From the NCBI GenBank assembly GCA_945888565.1, contig CAMDAL010000031.1:1-17581 (forward strand): a stretch of 17,581 nt of DNA, written 5' to 3'. This document shows, piece by piece, positions 1 through 6,159 of this stretch; the first letter of the stretch is position 1; the number at the start of each line of letters is the position of its first letter. The translations under genes were made by a program, and so were the position numbers. The notes under the pieces were generated by a model. The model searched no databases. It was not told the origin of the DNA and saw nothing but the letters and a program-made list of their open reading frames with translations. The DNA comes from Devosia equisanguinis. Its GTDB lineage: Bacteria; Pseudomonadota; Alphaproteobacteria; Rhizobiales; Devosiaceae.

Positions 1-312
1 GGCTCGGTTTCGAGCGTGATGGCGCCAGGTGCAAAGTCCGACGACCTAGACGTCCACACCCGCACCGACCAGATCAAGGTGCATCGCGCTGCCTTGACAA
101 AAGACGGGGCGTTCGCGGCGCCGGACGAATACGTATCGATGGCGGGCGAGCCGGGGCACGATGCGCTCTGTGCCCGCGAGCAGGACTATGTCTATCGGGC
201 AATTATCGAGGACATCGATCTCAGCCGGCACATGTCCGATGCCGTGCAATCGCTTCGGGTCTGCCTCGCAGCGGACGAGAGTGTACGTACGGGGATGCCG
301 GTAAGGCTTTGA
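1..312 (+). CDS. Gfo/Idh/MocA family oxidoreductase, 3' end (partial)
   Basis: The reading frame is open from base 1 and ends at the stop before 313, giving the last 103 residues; the start lies outside the window. The tail carries the usual C-terminal signature of Gfo/Idh/MocA NAD(P)-dependent sugar or cyclitol dehydrogenases: a helix (YVYRAIIEDIDLSRHMSDAV), then an A.DESVRTG.PV.L ending. The preceding EPGHD and REQDY segments fit the substrate-binding domain. The Rossmann and EKP motifs are not visible, so the assignment rests on the C-terminal domain only. By family it should oxidise a hydroxyl of a sugar or polyol using NAD(P). It is followed without a gap by an unrelated outer-membrane protein fragment, which suggests a rearrangement right after its stop codon. 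Confidence 0.7.
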   Translation, partial: GSVSSVMAPGAKSDDLDVHTRTDQIKVHRAALTKDGAFAAPDEYVSMAGEPGHDALCAREQDYVYRAIIEDIDLSRHMSDAVQSLRVCLAADESVRTGMPVRL

Positions 313-737
313 ATCGATTGGCTGACCCGGCGGCCATAGATGTGGCGATGCGGCAACTGGGTGGCTACTACGAAGACGAAGATACGCAGCTGATGATCGG
401 TGGCGTGATCGGCTACAACTTCGCTTCGGCACCGCTTCTGGCCGGCGTAGAGTTGCAGGGCAACTACTACTTCGAGGGTGACCTGGACGCGGCTGGCGAA
501 ATTCTTGCTCTCGGCTTTGTCGTCACCGACAACGTCGCCATCTACGCCACTGGTGGTGTTGGCTACGTCTGGGAAGAGAACGATGACTACGCCGAGTTCG
601 CCCTCGGCGTCGGCGCAGAGTTCAAGGTCACCGAAGACATGTCCGTCCGTGGCGACATCCTCGGCTTTGGCTACGACGACGGCGGCGACACCTTTGACGG
701 TGCCCGCGCGACTGTCGGCCTGCTCTGGAGCTTCTGA
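309..737 (+). pseudogene. Outer-membrane beta-barrel protein, 5'-truncated remnant
   Basis: The translation has alternating hydrophobic and glycine/aromatic strands such as QLMIGGVIGYNF, LLAGVELQGNYYF, VAIYATGGVGYVW and FALGVGAEFKV. It ends in WSF, the C-terminal aromatic expected of BAM-inserted porin-like proteins of the OmpA/Omp25 membrane-domain type. About seven strands of an eight-stranded barrel can be read. No signal peptide is present: the only starts are a TTG at 309 overlapping the upstream stop, with no spaced ribosome site, and an internal ATG at 348 that begins inside the barrel. The first strand and leader appear to be lost, so I call it a remnant. Its 3' end is intact and is followed by a proper terminator. 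An assembly join or an unusual non-exported product cannot be excluded. Confidence 0.6.
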
Positions 738-762
738 TCCGTTCATCCGGATCGCGTTTGTG

Positions 763-789
763 AGAGGCGCCCTTCGGGGCGCCTCTTTT
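763..789 (+). terminator. Rho-independent terminator after the barrel remnant
   Basis: A perfect 9-bp GC-rich stem (764-772 with 777-785, extendable by one A-T pair) closes a TTCG tetraloop and runs into TTTT at 786-789. It lies 26 bases after the stop of the barrel fragment and separates it from the amidohydrolase gene. Confidence 0.85.
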
Positions 790-859
790 CGTTTGGGCTA
801 CCCCTGACGCCGCAAGGCCGCTAACATCGCAGCCGAGTGGACCCAAACGGCTGATTTTC

Positions 860-1684
860 ATGCGCATTATCGATACGCACCTGCACCTGATCTACCAGGA
901 CCGGTTCGAGTACAAATGGCTCGCCGGTGAGCCGAAGATCAACCGCGACTGGCCGGTGGAGAGCTACTGGGCCGAGGCACTGCCGCTCGGCATCGAGGCG
1001 GCGCTGCACATGGAAGTCGACGTCATCGAGCCGCAGATCGTCGAGGAGAGCCGCTTCGTGCTGGGGCTCGACCGGATCGTCGGCGCTATCGCCAATGCTC
1101 GCCCCGAGCACGCCGATTTCGAGCGCCAGCTCGAGGCGCTGACCGCGCTGGGCGGGGTCAAGGGTATCCGCAGGTTGATCCAGGGTCAGCCCGCGGAGAT
1201 GAGCCAGACCGAGACCTTCCGCGCCAATCTGCGGCTGCTGCCGAAGTACGGCATGAGCTTCGACATCTGTGCCAAGAGCCATGAGCTGCCCATCGTCGAA
1301 CCGCTGGTCGTGGCCTGCCCCGAGGTCCAGTTCGTCCTCGACCACTGCGGCAATCCCAAGATTGGCGCCGGCGAGTGGGAGAGCTGGACGACGCGCATGG
1401 AGCGCATCGCGGCGCTGCCCAACGTGGTGTGCAAGGTGTCGGGCATCCTCGCCAACGTCACCGAGGACTGGACCGTCGACCAGCTCCGACCCTATGTCGA
1501 GTTCGTGATCGAGCGCTTCGGCTGGGATCGCGTGGTGTGGGGCAGCGACCACCCCGTGGTGACGCTGTTCGGCAACCTCACCAGCTGGGTGAACGCCAGC
1601 CGCGAGATCGTAGCGGGAGCAAGCCAGGACGAGCAGGAGAAGCTGTTCTTCCGCAACGCCGAGCGGGTCTACCGGATCGGCTGA
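860..1684 (+). CDS. Amidohydrolase family protein, lactonase-like (COG3618 type)
   Basis: A 274-residue TIM-barrel metal hydrolase of the amidohydrolase-2 family. Visible family residues are D5-T-H7-L-H9 (first metal motif), H50 and E52 on the next strand, FDICAKS at 134-140, the DHCGNP loop with H162, CKVSG with K192, and GSDHP with D230, the usual catalytic or metal-binding Asp. Length and motif order match L-fuconolactonase, rhamnonolactonase and related sugar or dicarboxylate lactonases, which open a lactone made by a sugar dehydrogenase. No signal peptide is seen, so it is cytosolic. The ATG at 860 gives the expected MRIIDTHLHL start although the ribosome site before it is weak. The neighbouring dehydrogenases and glycosidase support a sugar-lactone substrate; the exact sugar cannot be read. 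It converges on the GH4 gene. Confidence 0.8.
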   Translation: MRIIDTHLHLIYQDRFEYKWLAGEPKINRDWPVESYWAEALPLGIEAALHMEVDVIEPQIVEESRFVLGLDRIVGAIANARPEHADFERQLEALTALGGVKGIRRLIQGQPAEMSQTETFRANLRLLPKYGMSFDICAKSHELPIVEPLVVACPEVQFVLDHCGNPKIGAGEWESWTTRMERIAALPNVVCKVSGILANVTEDWTVDQLRPYVEFVIERFGWDRVVWGSDHPVVTLFGNLTSWVNASREIVAGASQDEQEKLFFRNAERVYRIG

Positions 1685-1689
1685 ACGGG

Positions 1690-1707
1690 AGAGCGCTTTG
1701 GCGCTCT
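1690..1707. terminator. Hairpin between convergent genes, possible bidirectional terminator
   Basis: A perfect 7-bp inverted repeat (AGAGCGC and GCGCTCT) with a 4-base loop lies in the 34-base gap between the stop of the amidohydrolase and the stop of the convergent GH4 gene. There is no T-run on either side, so intrinsic termination is only possible, not clear. Confidence 0.35.
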
Positions 1708-1718
1708 ACCTAGTCGGG

Positions 1719-3086
1719 TCAAGCCACCTGCTGCTTTGCCGCCGGACGTGCCCATTCGGGGATCCACGTTCCGTGGGCGAGCAGCAGGTCGTCGACCAGG
1801 TTCCAGATCTGCTCGAGGTCGAGTTCGGCCGCGGTGTGCGGATCGAGCATGGCCGCGTGGTAGAGATGCTCGCGGTTCTCCGTCATCAGCGCCGCGACCG
1901 TCAGTTCCTGCACGTTGATGTTGGTGCGCATCAGTGCCGTAAGCTGGGGCGGCAGCGCGCCGATATAGGTCGGCTGAATGCCTGAGGCATCGACAAGGCA
2001 CGGCACTTCCACCGCCGCGTTGTTCGGCAGCGAAATGATGACGCCGTTGTTCCGCACGTTGCCGTAGATCACGCTTGGCTCGCCGGTCCACACCGAATTG
2101 ACGATCTCGGAGGCGTATTCCTTGGATGCCTTCACGCTGATCCTGTCGGCTTTGCGGTACTTCTCGGACGTGACCTTCCAGTCCGCGATCTGCTCGATGC
2201 AGCGCTTGGGATACTCGTCGAGCGGAATGCCGAACTTCTCGATCAGGTCGGGACGCCCCTCCTTGATGAAGTAGGGCGTGTACTCGGCAAAATGCTCGGA
2301 GCTTTCCGTGACGAAGTAGCCAAGCCGGGTGAGCATCTCGTAGCGCACCCTGTTGGGGCAGCGCGGGTTCCAGGTCGGCTTGGGTGCCCTGCCCTCGCGG
2401 TAGCCGCGGACCAGATCGGGGTAGAGGTCGCGATAGCTGCCATCGGCCTGGCGGTGCTCGAACTTCAGGTAGAACGCCATGTGATTGATACCGGCAGCGC
2501 GGTAGCGGATTTCGTCGAAGGGAATGCCGAGGTCAATGGCGAGTTCGTGCGCCGTGCCCTGCACCGAGTGGCAGAGGCCGACCTGCCGGATTGTCGGGTA
2601 CTTCTCGGCGATCGCCCAGGTGTTGATCGCCATCGGGTTGACGTATTGCAGCATGACCGCATCGGGGGCCACCTGCAGCATGTCCTCGCAGATCGACCAC
2701 AGGTGCGGCACGGTGCGGAGGCCGCGCATGATCCCGCCGATACCAAGCGTATCGGCGATGGTCTGGCGCAGGTTGTATTTCTTCGGCACCTCGAAATCGA
2801 CGACCGTCGAGGGTTCGTAGCCACCGATCTGGAAGCACACGACGACGAAGTTCGTCCCCTCCAGCGCCTCGCGCTGGTTGGAGAACGTCTTCACCGTCGC
2901 CGGCACGCCGAGCGTGTTCACCAGCTTCTGCGCGATGATCTGGCTCTCTTCCAGCCGCTGCGGGTTGATGTCCATCAGCCGGATTTCGGCGCCTGCCAGC
3001 GCTGGACGTTGCAGGATGTCGCCGACGATGTTCTTCATGAACACCGACGAGCCGGCACCGATGAAGGTGACTTTGGGGTTGGCCAT
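1719..3086 (-). CDS. GH4 family glycosidase (alpha-galactosidase/alpha-glucosidase type)
   Basis: A 455-residue cytosolic enzyme of glycoside hydrolase family 4. Seen: N-terminal NAD-binding VTFIGAGSSVF (residues 7-16), LMDIN at 37-41, QYVNPMAIN with N150, GLCHSVQG with C172 and H173, and GINHMAFY with H202. The Cys and His are the family's divalent-metal ligands. GH4 enzymes use NAD and Mn2+ to oxidise C3 of the sugar, eliminate the aglycone, then re-reduce, and they can cleave alpha or beta bonds; the CHSVQG form is common in enzymes annotated as alpha-galactosidase/alpha-glucosidase. An upstream extension is open to 3395, but the start at 3086 gives the family N-terminus directly and has GGAG (complement of 3095-3098) at proper spacing. 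It stands alone on this strand, between two rightward genes. Confidence 0.88.
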   Translation of the reverse strand: MANPKVTFIGAGSSVFMKNIVGDILQRPALAGAEIRLMDINPQRLEESQIIAQKLVNTLGVPATVKTFSNQREALEGTNFVVVCFQIGGYEPSTVVDFEVPKKYNLRQTIADTLGIGGIMRGLRTVPHLWSICEDMLQVAPDAVMLQYVNPMAINTWAIAEKYPTIRQVGLCHSVQGTAHELAIDLGIPFDEIRYRAAGINHMAFYLKFEHRQADGSYRDLYPDLVRGYREGRAPKPTWNPRCPNRVRYEMLTRLGYFVTESSEHFAEYTPYFIKEGRPDLIEKFGIPLDEYPKRCIEQIADWKVTSEKYRKADRISVKASKEYASEIVNSVWTGEPSVIYGNVRNNGVIISLPNNAAVEVPCLVDASGIQPTYIGALPPQLTALMRTNINVQELTVAALMTENREHLYHAAMLDPHTAAELDLEQIWNLVDDLLLAHGTWIPEWARPAAKQQVA

Positions 3087-3110
3087 CTGGGAGTCTCCGA
3101 GTCGGGCAGG

Positions 3111-3138
3111 ATCGTAGTGCCTGCTGGATGAACGGCAA
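3111..3138 (-). promoter_or_regulatory. Candidate sigma-70 promoter for the GH4 gene
   Basis: On the minus strand, TTGCCG (complement of 3133-3138) and TACGAT (complement of 3111-3116) are 16 bases apart and end 25 bases before the GH4 start codon. Both boxes are imperfect, and the call rests on position and spacing. Confidence 0.35.
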
Positions 3139-3334
3139 TGCGGCGATCTCACGAAGTTCTTCCGGTTTCCTAAGGCTGCGCCGGTGGGACAGGTCTCGCA
3201 CGGGCCAGACTCTGTCGACGCGACGATGACGCTTGAAGTGATGGCACCGACGAGGCGAGCCCGCTGCCTCCGGTGAGCTACTGAGGGACAGGGCAGGCTT
3301 GCGCGCGGCAGGAAACCCGGGTTTGCTCCGTGCC

Positions 3335-3904
3335 ATGATCGACCCTGTACTCTTTCTTTTCGCGACGCTGTCACTGCTCGCAGCGCCCGGACCAACCAAT
3401 GTGCTGCTGGCGACAGCCGGGGCGATGGCGGGCGTGCGCGCTTCGCTGGTGCTGCTGGCAGCGGCTTCGTGTGGCTACCTGCTCGCCGTGGCGGGCATCC
3501 GTCTGGCGCTAGGGCCAGTGATCGAGACCTATCCGCTGATTGGGATTGCCCTCAAGGTCGCGGTTGCCGTGTACCTTGGAGTGGTCGCCGTGGCCCTGTG
3601 GCGTCGTAGCTCGGCCATGACCGGCCGCGGGTTGGTCAAGGCCCGCGACGTTTTCGTGGCCACGCTGCTCAACCCCAAATCGCTGGTGTTCGCCTTCGGC
3701 ATTATTCCGCAGGCAAGTCCCGTGCTCTGGGCATATGTCATGGCGTTTGCCGTGTCGGTCCCGGTGGTAGGCCTAGGATGGATACTGATCGGTCGGGCCA
3801 TCGCTGCGGCCTCGGGCGAACGGCACGCGGGGACGGTCCGCAAGGTTGCATCCGTGACGCTGGTCGGGTTCGCAGCGCTGATGGTAGGTTCGGCGTTCGG
3901 CTGA
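3335..3904 (+). CDS. LysE/RhtB family amino-acid or metabolite exporter
   Basis: A 189-residue, very hydrophobic inner-membrane protein with the LysE-family opening: DPVLFLFATLSLLAAPGPTN, then a GAMAG turn, and the mid-protein LLNPKSLVFAFG motif (NPK before a transmembrane helix). About six membrane segments can be read, as expected for this exporter family. It is slightly shorter than the usual 200-210 residues. The ATG at 3335 is chosen because it places the first helix immediately after the start; an upstream ATG at 3299 would add twelve polar residues. No strong ribosome site is visible for either. It is divergent from the GH4 gene across about 250 bases and precedes the isomerase operon, which has its own promoter. 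The substrate cannot be inferred. Confidence 0.75.
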   Translation: MIDPVLFLFATLSLLAAPGPTNVLLATAGAMAGVRASLVLLAAASCGYLLAVAGIRLALGPVIETYPLIGIALKVAVAVYLGVVAVALWRRSSAMTGRGLVKARDVFVATLLNPKSLVFAFGIIPQASPVLWAYVMAFAVSVPVVGLGWILIGRAIAAASGERHAGTVRKVASVTLVGFAALMVGSAFG

Positions 3905-3926
3905 TTGTTTCGCGGCCGCATCGCGG

Positions 3927-3942
3927 CGGAACGTTCGTTCCG
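3927..3942. promoter_or_regulatory. Palindromic operator candidate (GGAA-N6-TTCC)
   Basis: Perfect 7-bp arms CGGAACG and CGTTCCG are separated by TT. The core is GGAA, six bases, TTCC. It ends two bases before a TTGACG -35 box, and a third half-site CGTTCCG follows at 3955-3961 inside the promoter spacer. E. coli IclR binds GGAA-N5-TTCC palindromes, so an IclR-family regulator is a reasonable guess. The same core occurs at 6037-6056. Confidence 0.5.
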
Positions 3943-3944
3943 TC

Positions 3945-3974
3945 TTGACGGTCTCGTTCCGGCGTGGCGATTGT
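3945..3974 (+). promoter_or_regulatory. Candidate promoter of the isomerase-oxidoreductase operon
   Basis: TTGACG at 3945-3950 is a good -35 box. A weak -10 (GATTGT, 3969-3974) follows at 18-base spacing. Transcription would begin near 3980, leaving about 25 bases before the ATG at 4005, with GGAG at 3992-3995 as ribosome site. Confidence 0.4.
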
Positions 3975-4004
3975 CGCGGCTCCCGACCAACGGAGCCACC
4001 TCCC

Positions 4005-4856
4005 ATGCTTATCGGCAATGCACCCTGCTCATGGGGCATCAATTACCCGACCGGCAACGCGGTTTCGTGGCAGACCTATCTCGATGAGGTTGCGGGCGCC
4101 GGCTATGGGGGCACGGAGCTTGGCCCATTCGGCTTCCTGCCGAAGGACAAGGCAGTGTTGGGGCCGGAGCTGGCGACGCGCGGGCTCACGTTGATCGGGG
4201 CGACGCATGTGCATCTGTTCGGCGAGCGGGAGCGGGCGCCGGAGTTGATGGCGACACTCCGCGAACTGGCGCCGCTGCTGGCCGACCTTGGGGCGAAGCA
4301 CCTGGTGATCATGGATGAGAGCGCGTGGTATCCGGCGGGCCAGGAAGGCGTGCTTGACGAGGCCGGCCGAATCGGGCTGCTGGCGACGGTGCGCGAAGCA
4401 CAGGCCGTGATAGAGGGCGAGTTCGGTCTCAAGGCCAGCTTTCACCCGCATGTCGGGACTGCCGTAGAGTTCGAGTCGCAGATCGACCGGCTGCTCGAGG
4501 AGACCGAGATTGACCTCTGCTTCGACACGGGGCACCACGCCTTCTGGGGCCAGGACCCGCTCGCCTATATGCAGAAGGTGTGGGGTCGGATCGCCTACAT
4601 GCACCTGAAAAATGTCGATGCTGCGGTAAGGCAGCGGGTGCTGGACCGGCAGTTGACGATCGACGCCTCCTATGGCGCAGGGGTGATGGCGCCGTTGCCG
4701 GATGGTGCAGTGGATATCCAGGCAATCATGGCTTTTCTCGAAGCCAGGGGGTTCGACGGCCCGGTGGTCGTCGAGCAGGACGTAGCGGAGAACGCCACCG
4801 AGACGCCGCTCCAGCTGGCCAAACGCAACCTCGACTATGTGAGGGCAATCGCATGA
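4005..4856 (+). CDS. Sugar phosphate isomerase/epimerase-like TIM barrel (IolE-like)
   Basis: A 283-residue AP-endonuclease-2/xylose-isomerase-like TIM barrel. It opens with LIGNAPCSWGI, the form seen in inosose-dehydratase (IolE)-like proteins. Candidate metal and active-site residues are H147/H149 in SFHPHVGT, E155, D174 and H177 in CFDTGHH, H200 in YMHLKNVD and E257 in VVVEQD. By family it isomerises, epimerises or dehydrates a sugar, cyclitol or keto-sugar in the cytosol. The ATG at 4005 has GGAG nine bases upstream; the frame stays open further upstream but that extension looks non-coding. It overlaps the next gene by four bases (ATGA), so the two are probably translationally coupled. 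Such TIM barrels also act as eliminases or hydratases on 3-keto-sugars, so inosose dehydratase is only one possibility. Confidence 0.8.
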   Translation: MLIGNAPCSWGINYPTGNAVSWQTYLDEVAGAGYGGTELGPFGFLPKDKAVLGPELATRGLTLIGATHVHLFGERERAPELMATLRELAPLLADLGAKHLVIMDESAWYPAGQEGVLDEAGRIGLLATVREAQAVIEGEFGLKASFHPHVGTAVEFESQIDRLLEETEIDLCFDTGHHAFWGQDPLAYMQKVWGRIAYMHLKNVDAAVRQRVLDRQLTIDASYGAGVMAPLPDGAVDIQAIMAFLEARGFDGPVVVEQDVAENATETPLQLAKRNLDYVRAIA

Positions 4857-5926
4857 GCGCGCCGGTACGCATCGGGCTGATCGGGCTCGGCGAGGTCGCC
4901 CAGTTGATGCATCTGCCGCTGCTTGCGGACGATGCGCGCTACCAGATCGCGGCAGTGACGGATGTGTCGAAGAGCCTCGTCGACTACGTGGCGAAGCGTT
5001 ACTCGGTGCCCAGGATCCACGGTTCGGCGGCCGACCTCATCGCCGATCCCGAGCTCGATGCGGTGATGATCCTGACCCCCGACTTCCTTCACGCGCCGTT
5101 GCTCGAAGCAGCGATCCGCGCCGACAAGCACATCTTCGTCGAAAAGCCAGCGGCGCTGACGGCGGCCGAGCTCGAACCGATCGTCCAGTTGAACCGCTCA
5201 AACCCCAAGGTTGTGTTTGTCGGCTACATGCGCCGGTTCGCGCCGGCGTTCACCGCGTTGAAGGCTCGCCTGCCGGAGCGCACCGAAATCCGCCATGTCC
5301 GCATCCGCGACCTGATCCGCGAAAGCCAGTTCTTCGTCGACCAGACGCGGCACATGTTCACTCCCAACGATGTGCCCGAGGCGGCGATCAGCGAGGGCCG
5401 GACGAGGACACAGGCCCTGCTCCGCTCGGTGATGGGCGACTCGGCCACCGCCGATCAGCTGCGCGCCTACCAGGTTCTGACCGGCCTTTCGTCGCACTCG
5501 TTCTCGGCCATGTGCGAGCTGTTCGGGCCGCCGCTGAAAGTGGCGGCGGCGCGGCAGCACCGGGGCGAGACCGTCATGGTGCTGTTCGACTACGGGCACT
5601 TCACCGCGATCTATGAGGCAGTGATCCACGATGTCGCGCGGTTCGATGCTGGCATCGAGGTGCTGACCATGAACCAGCACTTCCGCATCAACTACGATAC
5701 CCCCTACATCCGTAACCTGCCGACCCGGCTCGAAATCACCACCTCCGATCGCAACACGACCGGCACCGAGGTCATCGGGCCATTCTACGAGGATGCTTTC
5801 CGGATCGAGCTCGATGCTTTCCACCGGGCCATCACCATCGGCGAAAAGCCCAAGACGACCCTTGAGGATTCTCTCGCCGACCTTCGGCTGTTTGCCGAGG
5901 TTGGGCGTCACTTCTTGTCTCCATAG
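4853..5926 (+). CDS. Gfo/Idh/MocA family oxidoreductase
   Basis: A 357-residue NAD(P)-dependent dehydrogenase. The N-terminal Rossmann fold has GLIGLGEVAQ with glycines at residues 8, 11 and 13. The family EKP motif sits at 97-99 (FVEKPA), preceded by LTPDFLHAPL. The C-terminal domain is the long beta-sheet substrate domain, including GYMRRFAPAF. No signal peptide is present. It likely interconverts a hydroxyl and a keto group on a sugar or inositol and works with the product of the overlapping isomerase gene. The start at 4853 is fixed by the ATGA overlap and by the Rossmann strand beginning at residue 5; longer upstream readings in this frame overlap the isomerase gene and are not real. The substrate is not determined by sequence. 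Confidence 0.85.
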   Translation: MSAPVRIGLIGLGEVAQLMHLPLLADDARYQIAAVTDVSKSLVDYVAKRYSVPRIHGSAADLIADPELDAVMILTPDFLHAPLLEAAIRADKHIFVEKPAALTAAELEPIVQLNRSNPKVVFVGYMRRFAPAFTALKARLPERTEIRHVRIRDLIRESQFFVDQTRHMFTPNDVPEAAISEGRTRTQALLRSVMGDSATADQLRAYQVLTGLSSHSFSAMCELFGPPLKVAAARQHRGETVMVLFDYGHFTAIYEAVIHDVARFDAGIEVLTMNQHFRINYDTPYIRNLPTRLEITTSDRNTTGTEVIGPFYEDAFRIELDAFHRAITIGEKPKTTLEDSLADLRLFAEVGRHFLSP

Positions 5927-6036
5927 GCCACAAACTTCTGCCAGTTGCCGGGCGCTTTCACCGTCACGCAGGTGTCATGCAAGTGCGGTTTATGCGCCCT
6001 GACGGCGCCCGGAACGATTCAGGTGATCGTCGTCAC

Positions 6037-6056
6037 AATGGAATTTCTGTTCCATT
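6037..6056. promoter_or_regulatory. Palindromic operator candidate (GGAA-N6-TTCC) before the ABC operon
   Basis: Perfect 7-bp arms AATGGAA (6037-6043) and TTCCATT (6050-6056) are separated by six bases. The centre is GGAA-N6-TTCC, the same core and spacing as the palindrome at 3927-3942. It ends six bases before a candidate -35 box. The TGGAA/TTCCA arms resemble IclR-type sites. No regulator gene lies in the window. Confidence 0.55.
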
Positions 6057-6062
6057 TTTCGC

Positions 6063-6090
6063 TTGCCAGCGGCCCGGCTCGGACTAGTCT
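6063..6090 (+). promoter_or_regulatory. Candidate sigma-70 promoter of the ABC-GDPD operon
   Basis: TTGCCA at 6063-6068 and TAGTCT at 6085-6090 are separated by 16 bases. Transcription would start near 6097, leaving a leader of about 60 bases with GGGAGA before the ATG at 6160. Confidence 0.45.
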
Positions 6091-6159
6091 TGCCGCACGG
6101 TCGGCGCGAGAGACTGACCAGCCGCGGGAGATCCCGACGGCGAACCCAGGGAGACAACG

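Noticed and set aside
2292..3131. Rightward open frame antisense to the GH4 gene
   Set aside because: The minus strand shows complete GH4 motifs. The plus reading has no domain and arises from GC-rich codon bias.
3313..3324. AAACCCGGGTTT palindrome just before the LysE-family gene as an operator
   Set aside because: Perfect 12-bp palindromes are expected about four times by chance in a window this size, and nothing else supports it.
1719..3395. A longer GH4 protein starting at 3395
   Set aside because: The extra 103 residues are Arg/Ser-rich and lie before the NAD-binding strand. The start at 3086 has a ribosome site.
5994..6008. GCGCC-CTGAC-GGCGC hairpin as terminator of the isomerase operon
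   Set aside because: The stem is only five bases and no T-run follows.
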